64,000 nucleotides of DNA from Burkholderiaceae bacterium (GCA_913776825.1 CAJYPV010000026.1:124001-188000); one strand, 5' to 3'. Positions 50,627 through 60,071 are shown, numbered from the stretch's first letter. A program made the numbers and translations. Notes: a model not told the origin generated them from the sequence alone.

Positions 50627-51265
50627 TCAGGCGAGGACGGGTTTCGGCGGTCGGTCGAGCGAACGCGGCAGCGGCTCGATCACATCGACCGCGCGCAGCG
50701 TCGGGGCGACGTCGCGCAGGGCCTGATCCGCCAGGGGCGGGGCGGTCATCGGCAAGGCCGCGCCGACGCAGCATTGCAGGCAAATGCCGCAGGGATGGTC
50801 CGCGCTGGCATGTGCGCCTGCGGCATGGCATCCGCCATCGGTGGCGGGGAGGGGCGAATCGGACGTCGGCGACGCCATGGCGTGATCGCCATGAACAGCG
50901 TGATCGGCGTGCGCGGCGTCCTCGGCGTGATCGCCGTGTGGCATCGCAGCGTGATCGAGCGGCGCGTCGCCCACCGTCATCGCTTCGTCGTGACTGATGG
51001 ACGCGACGTGTGAGGCGTGCGACACCGGAGGCATGGTCGGCATCGCATGGTGTCGATGCGGCGACGCCGCCTCCGCGCAGTCCGGCGGCATGGCGGAGGT
51101 CTGCGCCCCCATGGCGCCGGTCGACGACATCGGCATCAGCGCCATGTCGATGCCCATCGTCGCGGCCAGCGCACCCTGCAGCGGCAGCAACAGGCTCAGC
51201 AGCGCGAGCACCAGCCAGCGGCTCCAGAGGAGCCGGCTTGGCGTGGGGGCGTTGCGGGCGCGCAT
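50627..51265 (-). CDS. His/Met-rich exported protein, DUF2946-like
   Basis: Protein of 212 aa, first gene of the copper operon. Signal peptide LVLALLSLLLPLQGALA, then a metal-rich middle with many His and Met (HRHHAMPTMPP, HDEAM, HGDHAEDAAHADHAVHGDHAM), a cysteine cluster HPCGICLQCC, and a C-terminal DRPPKPVLA that resembles the end of DUF2946 proteins. These often sit beside copper-responsive genes and receptors. Its role is probably copper sequestration at the periplasmic side, by inference. It lies 93 bp upstream of the next gene. Confidence 0.68.
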   Translation of the reverse strand: MRARNAPTPSRLLWSRWLVLALLSLLLPLQGALAATMGIDMALMPMSSTGAMGAQTSAMPPDCAEAASPHRHHAMPTMPPVSHASHVASISHDEAMTVGDAPLDHAAMPHGDHAEDAAHADHAVHGDHAMASPTSDSPLPATDGGCHAAGAHASADHPCGICLQCCVGAALPMTAPPLADQALRDVAPTLRAVDVIEPLPRSLDRPPKPVLA

Positions 51266-51370
51266 GAGGCTTCAGTGTAAGACGGGCTCGGCCGGTCGAT
51301 GCCGACGGCCCCAAAGCGCGCTGGGACTTGCGACCGCGACCGCGATGGCGTGTGCTGTCGCGCGCCCGGA

Positions 51371-51400
51371 AAGACAAAGGGACCGCTCGTGAGCGGTCCC
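51371..51400 (-). terminator. Rho-independent terminator of the TonB-like gene
   Basis: A 9-bp stem GGGACCGCT / AGCGGTCCC (51379-51400) with a 4-nt loop; on the minus strand it is followed by TTTGTCTTT. It lies 26 bp after the TonB-like gene stop. Confidence 0.8.
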
Positions 51401-51425
51401 CGTCAGATCAGCGTCGCCGGGCGAC

Positions 51426-51764
51426 TCAGTCTTCGTTCTTGAACACCAGCTTGACTTCGTGGGTCTGCTTTTCGCCGCTGGCTTCGAACTTCCAGTCCAT
51501 CAGCGCGCGGGTGACGGCCTTGTCGAACACCTTGCGCGGTTCGGCTTCCAGGATTTCCACGCCGGAGACCTTGCCATCCGGATCGATGCTCATCTTGGCG
51601 CGGACCGAGCCGGTCGAGATCGACTGGCGGGCGGCTTCCGGCGGGAACTCGGGCGGCACCTTCTTGATGATCTTCGGCGTCGCATGGGCGCTCACGCTCA
51701 GCAGCAGCGCGGCGGTCAGGCCCAGAAGGCCTCGGGAAATGTGTTGGGTCAGGGGCTTGCTCAT
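51426..51764 (-). CDS. Stand-alone TonB C-terminal-domain protein
   Basis: Protein of 112 aa with a signal peptide (GLLGLTAALLLSVSAHA) followed directly by a TonB C-terminal-type domain: IIKKVPPEFPPEAARQSISTGSVRAKMSIDPDGKVSGVEILEAEPRKVFDKAVTRALMDWKFEA, given in parts here as the strand-helix-strand pattern. It lacks the N-terminal anchor-plus-proline-spacer of a full TonB, and ExbB/ExbD genes are absent. Such minimal proteins are common in Burkholderiales and their role is unclear. It has its own terminator and is preceded by the chemoreceptor gene in the same direction. Confidence 0.82.
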   Translation of the reverse strand: MSKPLTQHISRGLLGLTAALLLSVSAHATPKIIKKVPPEFPPEAARQSISTGSVRAKMSIDPDGKVSGVEILEAEPRKVFDKAVTRALMDWKFEASGEKQTHEVKLVFKNED

Positions 51765-51838
51765 CTTGGGACCTCGTACGTCTTGGGTGAGGAAAGGAGG
51801 GTTGTCCGGGTGGGAACGCGGGTCGGGGGAGCGCGCGA

Positions 51839-53398
51839 TCAGCTCGAGGACCGCGCGGTGCTGAAGAAGCCCACCGCCTGCACCAGGCGGGAGCTGCTTT
51901 CACGCAGCGAATCGGTCGAGCGGGTCAGCTCGTCCACCAGGGTGGTGTTTTGCTGGGTGGTGCGGTCGAGTTCGTTCATGGCGTTGTTCACCACGCCCAC
52001 GCCAGCCGCCTGCTCTTGAGCCGAGTGCGAGATCTCTTCGATCAGCTGGCCCATGTTGTTCACCTCGTCCACCACCGAGCGGATGGTGGCGCCGGCGTTG
52101 TTCACCAGCGCGGTGCCGTTCTCGACCTTCACCGAGGATTCCTGGATCAGGACCTTGATTTCCTTGGCCGCCTGGGCGGAACGCGACGCCAGGGCGCGCA
52201 CTTCCGAGGCCACCACCGCGAAGCCCTTGCCGTGCTCGCCGGCACGCGCCGCTTCCACGGCGGCATTCAGCGCCAGGATGTTGGTCTGGAAGGCGATGCC
52301 GTCGATCACGCCGATGATGTCGCCGATCTTGCGCGAGCTGGCGCTGATCTCTTCCATCGTCGACACGACCTGGCTCACCACATTGCCGCCGGCCGAGGCC
52401 GACTGACGGGCCTTGGCCGCGATGCCGGAGGCCTTGCGGGTCAGCTCGCTGGCGCCGTTCAGGTTGGAGGCGATCTGCTCGACCGACGCGGCGGTGTTCT
52501 GCAGGCTCTCGGCGGAGCGCGCGGTCCGGTCCGACAGATCGACGTTGCTGCCGGCGATCTCGTTGGAGTTGTGGGCCACTTCGCCGGCCGCCGCGCTCAC
52601 GCTGGCGACCACGCCGGACAGCGCGTTCTGCATGTCACGCATGGCGTGCAGCATCTGCGCCAGTTCATCGCTGCCCTGGACGTCGATCTGCTGCGACAGG
52701 TCGCCGGAGCTGATCGCCTGAGCGGCATCCTTGGCCTTGCGGGCCGGCACCACGATGGAACGGGCGATCGTCAGACCGCCGACGCCACCGATCAGCACCG
52801 CGATCACGACCAGCGCGCCGGTGACGATGATGGACTGGTTGGCCAGTTGTGCGCCGGATTCGGCCAGCGCGCGGGCATTGCCGAACTGCAGCTCGACCAG
52901 CGCCTTCAGGCCTTCCTGGTAGGCCTGCTGGGCCGGGCGGACATCGGTGATCAGGCTTTCGCGGGCTTCGTCCGGGCTGCCGTCCTGCTGGATCTTCAGG
53001 AACTTGGAGACGGCGGCCGTGAACTTGTTCTGCTGCTCATGCACGACGCCGACGACGTCCTTGTCCTTGGCATCGGCAATCTTGGCTTCGAGCTCGGCCA
53101 GCTGCTTCTCGCTGTCGGACAGGGCTTCGGCGATGGCGGCCTTCTGCTTCTTGATCTGGCGGGCTTCGTCCAGCAGCAGCAGGTCACGCGAGGCGCGGGC
53201 AATGATGTTCACATTGCTTTCCAGCGCATTGGCCGAAGCGATCTTCAGCAGGCTGGAATTGGCGGTTTGATCCAGGTCGTGAGAGAGACGGCCGGCGTTG
53301 TGTGCGCCATAGGCGCCGATGATGATCAGCAGCAGGATGAGCAGGGTGTAGCTCAGCGTCAGGCGCTGCCCAATGCGCAGGCGGGACAGAAACGACAT
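51839..53398 (-). CDS. Methyl-accepting chemotaxis protein
   Basis: Chemoreceptor of 519 aa. TM1 ([19 protein letters not shown]) and TM2 ([19 protein letters not shown], about 190-210) enclose a periplasmic four-helix-bundle sensor domain. A HAMP linker and the signalling hairpin follow, with the invariant tip [33 protein letters not shown] in two parts. The C-terminus FFSTARSSS lacks the CheR-binding pentapeptide. GAGGGAA precedes the ATG. The ligand is unknown. A GCCGATGA sequence, close to the sigma28 -10, lies 82 bp upstream on the same strand. Confidence 0.93.
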   Translation of the reverse strand: MSFLSRLRIGQRLTLSYTLLILLLIIIGAYGAHNAGRLSHDLDQTANSSLLKIASANALESNVNIIARASRDLLLLDEARQIKKQKAAIAEALSDSEKQLAELEAKIADAKDKDVVGVVHEQQNKFTAAVSKFLKIQQDGSPDEARESLITDVRPAQQAYQEGLKALVELQFGNARALAESGAQLANQSIIVTGALVVIAVLIGGVGGLTIARSIVVPARKAKDAAQAISSGDLSQQIDVQGSDELAQMLHAMRDMQNALSGVVASVSAAAGEVAHNSNEIAGSNVDLSDRTARSAESLQNTAASVEQIASNLNGASELTRKASGIAAKARQSASAGGNVVSQVVSTMEEISASSRKIGDIIGVIDGIAFQTNILALNAAVEAARAGEHGKGFAVVASEVRALASRSAQAAKEIKVLIQESSVKVENGTALVNNAGATIRSVVDEVNNMGQLIEEISHSAQEQAAGVGVVNNAMNELDRTTQQNTTLVDELTRSTDSLRESSSRLVQAVGFFSTARSSS

Positions 53399-53725
53399 GG
53401 ATTCCCTCGCGTGGAGATGATGTGGAATGACGGCTTGTCGACGCTCTTCGACGTCTGCCGTTCAGCGGCTTCGGCCGGATCATCGGCTCACTTGATTCGG
53501 GTATTCCATGCCGGTTTTCCGGCCCCGTGAATTCTGACGCGGCACCTGCAACTGATTGAAAAAGGCGTTTCCTCCTGCTTGGTGGAAGCCCTAATAGGGT
53601 TGTTACAGGAAGCCGACGATTGCGCGAGATGCGCACGAAACGACGTGGCTTGGCGCCGCGGTTTGACGGCGCGTCTGGCAGCGCGTCTGCCAGCTCGACT
53701 GAACAGCGCGATTGACCAGTGCGAA
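53399..53725. other. Upstream region of the chemoreceptor gene
   Basis: 327 bp with no credible gene. On the minus strand GCCGATGA (53480-53487) matches 7 of 8 positions of the flagellar sigma28 -10, with only a weak -35 about 15 bp further upstream. A TGGCAGCGCGTCTGCCA-type inverted repeat lies near 53677-53693. Confidence 0.4.
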
Positions 53726-55294
53726 TCAGCGGCCGGAGGACGACCCGTCGGCGGATGCCTCGGGCGTCTCCGCCTCCACCCGATTGCGACCGGTCTGCTT
53801 CGCGCGGTAGAGCGCGGCATCGGCGCGCCGAAGGCTGTCTTCGATGCCGTCATCGGTCGCCCGCATTTCGGCCACGCCGATGCTGACGGTGTAGGCGATC
53901 AGCGGCCCGTCTCCACGCGCGGCGCCTTCTGGCGCCGGCGCTTTCACCTGGCTCTCGGCAATGCGCAGCCGCAGGCGTTCGGCGAATTGCACCGCGCCGG
54001 CCAGGTCGGTGTGGGCGAGGCCGATGACGAATTCCTCGCCGCCGTAGCGGCCCGGCAGATCGACTTCCCGCGAGGCCTCGCGCAGCATCTGCGCCAGGGC
54101 GCGGATGACCGCATCGCCGGCCGCATGGCCATGGCGATCGTTCACCCGCTTGAAGTGGTCGATGTCCAGCATCAGCACCGCCGCCGGGGCGTGATAGCGG
54201 CGCACCGCCCGCATCAGCGCGCGCAGGCCGTCCTCGGCCGCCATGCGATTGGCCAGGCCGGTCAGACCATCGGTGCGGGAGCGCTGCTCCAGCTCCGCAT
54301 TGACGCGGGCCAACTGAACGACCAGCGCTTCAGTCGAGCGCAGCCATCGTGACAGCGCCTGATAGCCGAATTGGCCGACGAACAGCACGATCAGGGTGAA
54401 GACCCAGAAGAACACCCACGCCGTGCCGAGCATCACCCGCGCGGCTTCCGCCAGTTGCGCCCAGTCGTGCCGATCCAGCGCCAGACGCAACTGCAGGGAG
54501 CCCAGGCCCAGGCTCAGCATTCCGAAGCCCAGCACCGCCACCACGATGGACAGCAGCAGCGCCACCCCCAGCGCGCGGCGTCCCGCCGGCGGATCGCCGC
54601 GCAGCGCGGGCCGGCGCTGTTGCCAGCGCCACATCGGCGGCCACGTCAGCGCCATCACCGGTCCGACCACCAGCAGGCTCTGCGCGAAAGCACCCAGCCA
54701 CCAGCCTTGCCAGATGGGCAACTGCTCGCGGGGACCGAGCTGATGGACATGCGTCCAGACCAGCGCGCCGGTCGCGCTGAGCACCGCCGCGACGAAGCTC
54801 AGCGGCACATAGAACATCCAGCTGCGCCAGGTGCGCAGCGCGCGCGAGGCGCCCACGGCGCGATAACCGAGCGCCATGACGCCCAGGCCGAACGGACAAA
54901 ACACGGCAAACGCCATCGCCCAGCCCGGCGCCATGCCGGCATCGAGCGCATGCACCAGGGACGCGGCATAGGCGGGCGGCGCGCCCCAGCGCCAGCCGAT
55001 CGACAGCGTCCACCACAGGCACAGCGACAGCGGCGGGAACAGGCTCAGGTAGAGGAGACCCTTCGGCGCGGCGCGATCCGACGCGCCGATCATTTCCGGC
55101 AGAGGGATCGCGAGGCCGGCCCAGGCCAGCCGGTTGCTCGCCCATCCCAGGCCGATGGCCACCAGCCAGGTCAGCGCCCAGCCGCCGAGCAGCCAGCGGC
55201 GCTCACGGGAGGTGCCATGTCGCCAGAGCGCCATCAGCGACAGGCTGCCAGGCAATTCCGGCAGCCATTCGCTGGGGCGCGGCAAGGCGCTCAT
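53726..55294 (-). CDS. Membrane-bound diguanylate cyclase
   Basis: Protein of 522 aa that should make cyclic-di-GMP. About eight hydrophobic helices in residues 30-345 form an integral sensor region that I do not assign to a named MASE type. A short coiled coil (VQLARVNAELEQRSRTDGLTGLANR) leads into the GGDEF domain with the active-site motif GRYGGEEF and an upstream inhibitory-site RxxD (REVD, five residues before GGEEF). Active and feedback sites are therefore intact. It follows the chemoreceptor region but is separated by a 327-bp gap, so probably has its own promoter. Confidence 0.92.
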   Translation of the reverse strand: MSALPRPSEWLPELPGSLSLMALWRHGTSRERRWLLGGWALTWLVAIGLGWASNRLAWAGLAIPLPEMIGASDRAAPKGLLYLSLFPPLSLCLWWTLSIGWRWGAPPAYAASLVHALDAGMAPGWAMAFAVFCPFGLGVMALGYRAVGASRALRTWRSWMFYVPLSFVAAVLSATGALVWTHVHQLGPREQLPIWQGWWLGAFAQSLLVVGPVMALTWPPMWRWQQRRPALRGDPPAGRRALGVALLLSIVVAVLGFGMLSLGLGSLQLRLALDRHDWAQLAEAARVMLGTAWVFFWVFTLIVLFVGQFGYQALSRWLRSTEALVVQLARVNAELEQRSRTDGLTGLANRMAAEDGLRALMRAVRRYHAPAAVLMLDIDHFKRVNDRHGHAAGDAVIRALAQMLREASREVDLPGRYGGEEFVIGLAHTDLAGAVQFAERLRLRIAESQVKAPAPEGAARGDGPLIAYTVSIGVAEMRATDDGIEDSLRRADAALYRAKQTGRNRVEAETPEASADGSSSGR

Positions 55295-55442
55295 GACCGA
55301 GGCCGGCTCCGCCCGCGGGGCGGTTGGGGTGAAGCGGCCACGCGCTCAACGGGTGGGTGCAGCGCTCGGGCAGCGTGTGGACCGTCCGCGACCTGGCCTC
55401 GTGCCTGCAGCGCAGGCGGTGGGCGTCGCGGGCGGTCGGGGC

Positions 55443-56228
55443 TCACCGGGACCTCGTCGCGCCAGGATCGGAAGCAGGCGAGGCCGCGTCCACCGGCGCT
55501 GCGGGCGCTGGCGGCGCTGATGGCGGCTCCTTGGGCGGCATCGTGCGGCTGCCGAAGATGGCGGTGCCCACGCGGACCACCGTCGAGCCCTCCAGGATCG
55601 CCGCTTCCAGGTCGCCGGTCATGCCCATGCTGAGGGTGTCCAGCGCCAGCCCGTCGCGATTCAAGTCGCTGAGCAAGCCTGCCAGCGCGCGGTGCGGCGC
55701 GCGTTGGGCATCGATCGTGTCGCTGGCTTCGGGGATGGCCATCAGGCCGCGCAAGCGCACGCGCGGCAGCGCCGCCACGGCGCGGGCGAGGGCGGGCAGC
55801 TCGTCGGGCGTCACGCCGCTCTTGCTGGCTTCGCCGCTGATGTTCACCTGCAGGCACAGCTGCAGCGGCGGCAGATCGGCGGGCCGTTGTTCCGAGAGCC
55901 GCTGCGCGATCTTGAGCCGGTCGACGCTGTGCACCCAGTCGAAGGCCTCGGCCACGACGCGGGTCTTGTTGCTCTGCAGCGGACCGATCAGGTGCCACTC
56001 GACCTGATCGCGCAGGTCGGCCAGGGTGGCGATCTTGTCGATGCCTTCCTGGACATAGTTTTCGCCAAAGCGGCGCTCGCCCGCGTCGAAGGCGGTGCGG
56101 ACATCCGTCGCGGGGAAAGTCTTTGTTACGACCAGCAGCGTGACGCTGTGCACAGGTCGCGACGCCTGCTCACAAGCGCGCGCCATGCGGGCCCGCAGCT
56201 GTTGTATGTTCTCGGAGATCGTCGCCAT
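55443..56228 (-). CDS. PLP homeostasis protein, YggS family
   Basis: Pyridoxal-phosphate-binding protein of 261 aa that maintains free PLP and affects amino-acid pools. The PLP lysine is Lys36 in LLVVTKTFP; further signatures are FGENYVQEG, WHLIGPLQSNK, VNISGEASKSG and the C-terminal SMGMTGDLEAAI. The last 35 residues are a Pro/Ala-rich extension. It is divergent from pilT, a very common arrangement in proteobacteria, with only 25 bp between the two start codons, so the promoters must overlap the genes. Confidence 0.93.
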   Translation of the reverse strand: MATISENIQQLRARMARACEQASRPVHSVTLLVVTKTFPATDVRTAFDAGERRFGENYVQEGIDKIATLADLRDQVEWHLIGPLQSNKTRVVAEAFDWVHSVDRLKIAQRLSEQRPADLPPLQLCLQVNISGEASKSGVTPDELPALARAVAALPRVRLRGLMAIPEASDTIDAQRAPHRALAGLLSDLNRDGLALDTLSMGMTGDLEAAILEGSTVVRVGTAIFGSRTMPPKEPPSAPPAPAAPVDAASPASDPGATRSR

Positions 56229-56253
56229 AATCGCCCAGGCTTTTCCTCATCCC

Positions 56254-57297
56254 ATGGACATCACTCAACTGCTGGCATTCTCGGTCAAGAACAAGGCGTC
56301 TGACCTCCACCTCTCGGCCGGACTGCCGCCCATGATCCGTGTGCATGGAGATGTGCGCCGCATCAATGTCGAGCCGCTCGAGCACCGCCAGGTGCACGAC
56401 ATGGTGTACGACATCATGAGCGACGCGCAGCGCAAGGCCTATGAAGAGACGCTGGAAGTCGACTTCTCCTTCGAGATCCAGGGCCTGGCGCGCTTTCGCG
56501 TCAACGCCTTCAATCACAACCGGGGCTCCGGCGCGGTCTTCCGGACGATTCCGTCCAAGATCCTGACGCTGGAACAGCTCAATGCGCCCAAGGTGTTCGC
56601 CGAGCTGGCGCTCAAGCCGCGCGGCATGGTGCTGGTGACCGGGCCGACCGGCTCCGGCAAGAGCACCACGCTGGCCGGCATGGTGAATCACCTGAACGAA
56701 AACGAATACGGCCACATCCTCACCATCGAGGACCCGATCGAATTCGTGCATGAATCCAAGAAGTGCCTGATCAACCAGCGGGAAGTCGGCCCGCAGACGT
56801 TGAGCTTCTCGAATGCGCTGCGTTCGGCGCTGCGGGAAGACCCGGACTGCATTCTGGTCGGCGAATTGCGGGACCTGGAAACCATCCGCCTGGCGCTGAC
56901 CGCCGCGGAAACCGGCCACCTGGTCTTCGGCACGCTGCACACGTCTTCCGCCGCCAAGACGGTGGACCGGATCGTGGACGTGTTCCCGGCCGCTGAAAAG
57001 GACATGGTCCGGGCGATGTTGTCCGAATCCCTGGTGGCGGTGATCTCGCAGACCTTGTGCAAGACCAAGGACGGCGCCGGCCGGGTGGCCGCGCACGAAA
57101 TCATGCTGGGCACGTCGGCCATCCGCAACCTGATTCGCGAGAACAAGGTGGCGCAGATGTATTCGTCGATCCAGACCGGCAACAACATGGGCATGCAGAC
57201 GCTGGATCAGAACCTGACCGAGCTGGTGCGGCGCAATGTGATCTCGCCCGCCGAGGCGCGGGGCAAGGCGAAGTTCCCCGAAAACTTCCCCGGGTAG
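56254..57297 (+). CDS. pilT: Type IV pilus retraction ATPase PilT
   Basis: Hexameric motor of 347 aa that retracts type IV pili for twitching motility. Start MDITQLLAFSVKNKASDLHLSAG is the family N-terminus. Walker A GPTGSGKST, the Asp box TIEDPIEFVH, Walker B ILVGELRD and the His box are all present, and the C-terminal AIRNLIRENK is the PilT-specific motif needed for retraction. pilU follows after a 398-bp gap on the same strand. The ATG at 56254 is fixed by the conserved N-terminus. Confidence 0.95.
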   Translation: MDITQLLAFSVKNKASDLHLSAGLPPMIRVHGDVRRINVEPLEHRQVHDMVYDIMSDAQRKAYEETLEVDFSFEIQGLARFRVNAFNHNRGSGAVFRTIPSKILTLEQLNAPKVFAELALKPRGMVLVTGPTGSGKSTTLAGMVNHLNENEYGHILTIEDPIEFVHESKKCLINQREVGPQTLSFSNALRSALREDPDCILVGELRDLETIRLALTAAETGHLVFGTLHTSSAAKTVDRIVDVFPAAEKDMVRAMLSESLVAVISQTLCKTKDGAGRVAAHEIMLGTSAIRNLIRENKVAQMYSSIQTGNNMGMQTLDQNLTELVRRNVISPAEARGKAKFPENFPG

Positions 57298-57695
57298 ATG
57301 GGGCCCCCGGCTTCACCGGCCCTAGGGGCCGATGAAGCCACCCCCCGAGGGGGTCGGGCCGGCTTGGGGCGGCCCGGCGCTCGGCCCGTGGCGCGGTGGC
57401 GAAGTCCGCCGGCTTCGCGGCTACAGCGGACGCTTCTATCCCGAGGCGAGGACGATCGATGCGCCGCTGAACGCGCGCCGATTGGGTTGAATGCGCCAGC
57501 CGCGCTGAACCTCGCGGTGGCTGGACTGGCGATGCGTCTCGGGAAGCGCGCTGCGTGCGTGGATCTGCTGCGCAGGGTGCGCCGCAGGGCGCCGCGGATC
57601 AGCGGCGATGGACAAGTTGACAGTGCAAGGCGGCGGGGCTGGCTTGCGCGTCGTGGTGTGTGGTGGGCCGGTGGACGGCTTGAATAGGACGGGTT
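57298..57695. other. pilT-pilU intergenic region with inverted repeats
   Basis: 398 bp, long for this normally tight pair. An imperfect hairpin GGCTTCA..GGCCC-TA-GGGGCC..TGAAGCC spans 57309-57339, followed by CCCCC-GA-GGGGG at 57342-57353. There is no T-tract, so it is not a classical terminator; similar elements are common between Burkholderiales genes. The remaining sequence contains no recognised gene. Confidence 0.55.
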
Positions 57696-58832
57696 ATGGA
57701 ACGCGATCAGGCGACAAAGTTCATCAACGATTTGCTGCGCCTGATGGTGTCGCGCAAGGGCTCGGACCTGTTTCTGACGGCAGAGTTCCCACCAGCCATC
57801 AAGGTCGATGGCAAGGTGACCAAGGTGTCGCCGCAACCCTTGACCGGGCAGCACACGCTGCAGCTGGCCCGTTCGATCATGAACGACAAGCAGGCCGCGG
57901 ATTTCGAGCGCACCAAGGAGTGCAACTTCGCGATCTCGCCGCAAGGCATCGGCCGCTTCCGCGTGAATGCCTACATCCAGCAAGGCCACGTGGCGCTGGT
58001 GCTGCGGACCATTCCTCAAACCCTTCCGACCGTCGAGTCGCTCGACCTGCCGCCGATCCTCAAGGACGTGGTGCAGACCAAGCGCGGCCTGGTGATCCTG
58101 GTCGGCGCGACCGGCTCGGGCAAGAGCACGTCGCTCGCCGCGATGGTCGATCACCGCAATGAGACGACCTACGGCCACATCATCACGATCGAAGACCCGG
58201 TCGAATTCGTCCATCCCCACAAGAACTGCATCATCAGCCAGCGCGAAGTGGGCCTGGACACCGAAGGCTGGGAACAGGCGCTGAAGAACACGCTGCGTCA
58301 GGCGCCGGACGTGATCCTGATGGGTGAAATCCGCGACCGCGAAACCATGGAACACGCGGTGGCCTTCGCCGAAACCGGCCACCTGTGCATGGCCACGCTG
58401 CACGCCAACAGCGCCAACCAGGCGCTGGACCGGATCATCAACTTCTTCCCCGAAGAGCGCCGCGCCCAGCTGCTGATGGACTTGTCCCTCAACCTGAAGG
58501 CGCTGGTCTCGCAACGTCTGCTGCCGCGCCAGGAAGGCAAGGGCCGGATCGCCGCAGTCGAGATCCTGCTGAACACGCCGCTGATCTCCGATCTGATCTT
58601 CAAGGGCGATGTCGGCGAGATCAAGGAAATCATGAAGCGCTCCCGCGAGCTCGGCATGCAGACCTTCGACCAGGCGCTGTTCGACCTCTATGAAATGGGC
58701 AAGGTCAGCTACGAGGACGCGCTGCGCAATGCCGACTCGGTCAACGACCTGCGCCTGCAGATCAAGCTCAACAGCGAACGCGCCCGCAGCGGCGATCTGT
58801 CCTCGGGCACGGAGCACTTCTCCATCGTCTGA
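57696..58832 (+). CDS. pilU: PilT-like ATPase PilU
   Basis: Accessory retraction ATPase of 378 aa that works with PilT. Family start RDQATKFINDLLRLMVSRKGSDLFLTAEFPPAIK, Walker A GATGSGKSTS, Asp box TIEDPVEFVHPHKNC, Walker B VILMGEIRDRETM, and the PilU-type C-terminal extension ELGMQTFDQALFDLYEMGKVSYEDALRNADSVNDLRLQIKL, here described by its FDQALFDLYE core. It lacks the AIRNLIRE motif of PilT. GC3 and spacing support the ATG at 57696. Confidence 0.94.
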   Translation: MERDQATKFINDLLRLMVSRKGSDLFLTAEFPPAIKVDGKVTKVSPQPLTGQHTLQLARSIMNDKQAADFERTKECNFAISPQGIGRFRVNAYIQQGHVALVLRTIPQTLPTVESLDLPPILKDVVQTKRGLVILVGATGSGKSTSLAAMVDHRNETTYGHIITIEDPVEFVHPHKNCIISQREVGLDTEGWEQALKNTLRQAPDVILMGEIRDRETMEHAVAFAETGHLCMATLHANSANQALDRIINFFPEERRAQLLMDLSLNLKALVSQRLLPRQEGKGRIAAVEILLNTPLISDLIFKGDVGEIKEIMKRSRELGMQTFDQALFDLYEMGKVSYEDALRNADSVNDLRLQIKLNSERARSGDLSSGTEHFSIV

Positions 58833-59060
58833 TCCGACTCGCCGGACGTGGCCATCCCGGGCGATGGCCGCGTGCGGTACAGCGAATGACGTCGACGACG
58901 TCGATGGCGTCGATGGCACCGATCTCGTCGATCTCGGCGATCGCCGCGGTCGATCCGGGCGCGGTCACGTGGCGCCGCACTGGCGCCGTGAGAATGACCG
59001 CGTGAATCGATTGAGCGCTTCGGCGATCATCTCTATCCCGTTCTGAACAGGTCATCCTCC

Positions 59061-59963
59061 ATGAGCAGCATCGGCTCCCGCAGCTATGAATCCGTGCCCA
59101 CCCGCCGCGTGGCCTTCCTCGGCCTGGGCGTGATGGGCTTTCCGATGGCGGGCCATCTGGCCCGCGCCGGGCATCAGGTGACGGTCTACAACCGCACCGC
59201 CGCCAAGGCGCAGGCCTGGGTGGCCGAGTTCGGCGGCCAAGCGGCCGCGACGCCGCGCGAAGCCGCCCAGGGCGCCGAGGTGGTGTTCGCCTGCGTAGGC
59301 AATGACGACGATCTGCGCTCGGTGGTGCTCGGCGACGACGGCGCTTTCGCCGGCATGGCGTCGGGCGCGGTCTTCGTGGATCACACGACGGCGTCCGCAG
59401 CGATTGCCCGGGAGCTGTTTGCCGAGGCCCGGCAGCGCGGTCTGCATTTCATCGATGCGCCGGTCTCCGGCGGCCAGGCGGGTGCGATCAATGGCGCGCT
59501 GACGGTGATGTGCGGTGGCGATGAGGCGCCGTTCGAGGCGGCCCGTCCGCTGGCGCTGCATGTCGGCAAGGCGGTGACCCGCGTGGGCGAGGCCGGCGCT
59601 GGCCAATTGGCGAAGATGGTCAACCAGATCTGCATCGCCGGCATCGTGCAGGGCCTGTCGGAGGCGGTCGCCTTCGGTCAGAAGAGCGGACTGCCGATGT
59701 CGCTGGTGCTGGACGTGATCGGCAAGGGCGCAGCCCAGAGCTGGCAGATGGACAACCGTGGCAAGACCATGGTGGACGACAAGTTCGACTTCGGCTTCGC
59801 CGTGGACTGGATGCGCAAGGACCTCGGTCTGGTGCTGGACGAAGCCCGCCGCAACGGCGCCCGGCTGCCGCTCACCGCGCTGGTCGATCAGTTCTATGCC
59901 GATGTCCAGGCCGAGGGCGGCGGTCGACTCGACACCTCCAGCCTGATCAAACGCCTGCGCTGA
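59061..59963 (+). CDS. Beta-hydroxyacid dehydrogenase (3-hydroxyisobutyrate type)
   Basis: NAD(P)-dependent dehydrogenase of 300 aa. The Rossmann motif GLGVMGFPMAGHLARAGH (residues 21-38), substrate motif DAPVSGGQAGA (132-142) and catalytic Lys185 in GAGQLAKMVNQI place it with 3-hydroxyisobutyrate, tartronate-semialdehyde and related reductases. Which substrate it uses cannot be told from sequence. It stands alone and ends at a strong bidirectional terminator shared with the convergent BON gene. Confidence 0.9.
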   Translation: MSSIGSRSYESVPTRRVAFLGLGVMGFPMAGHLARAGHQVTVYNRTAAKAQAWVAEFGGQAAATPREAAQGAEVVFACVGNDDDLRSVVLGDDGAFAGMASGAVFVDHTTASAAIARELFAEARQRGLHFIDAPVSGGQAGAINGALTVMCGGDEAPFEAARPLALHVGKAVTRVGEAGAGQLAKMVNQICIAGIVQGLSEAVAFGQKSGLPMSLVLDVIGKGAAQSWQMDNRGKTMVDDKFDFGFAVDWMRKDLGLVLDEARRNGARLPLTALVDQFYADVQAEGGGRLDTSSLIKRLR

Positions 59964-60043
59964 GCGCTTGAACGCTTGAACGGGCGCACTGCCGCTACCA
60001 AGCGGTGGCCAAGCGGTGACCGCTTCAACCTCAAACGCCCATG

Positions 60044-60071
60044 AAAAAGCCGGTCCTGCGACCGGCTTTTT
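60044..60071. terminator. Bidirectional Rho-independent terminator
   Basis: Twelve-base arms AAAAAGCCGGTC / GACCGGCTTTTT with a 4-nt loop CTGC. The A run and T run let it end transcription on both strands, serving the dehydrogenase gene and the convergent BON gene. Confidence 0.9.

Noticed and set aside
58886..58960. GTCGAT/GTCGAC-rich run after pilU
   Set aside because: Irregular and without constant period; looks like simple-sequence bias rather than a repeat array.
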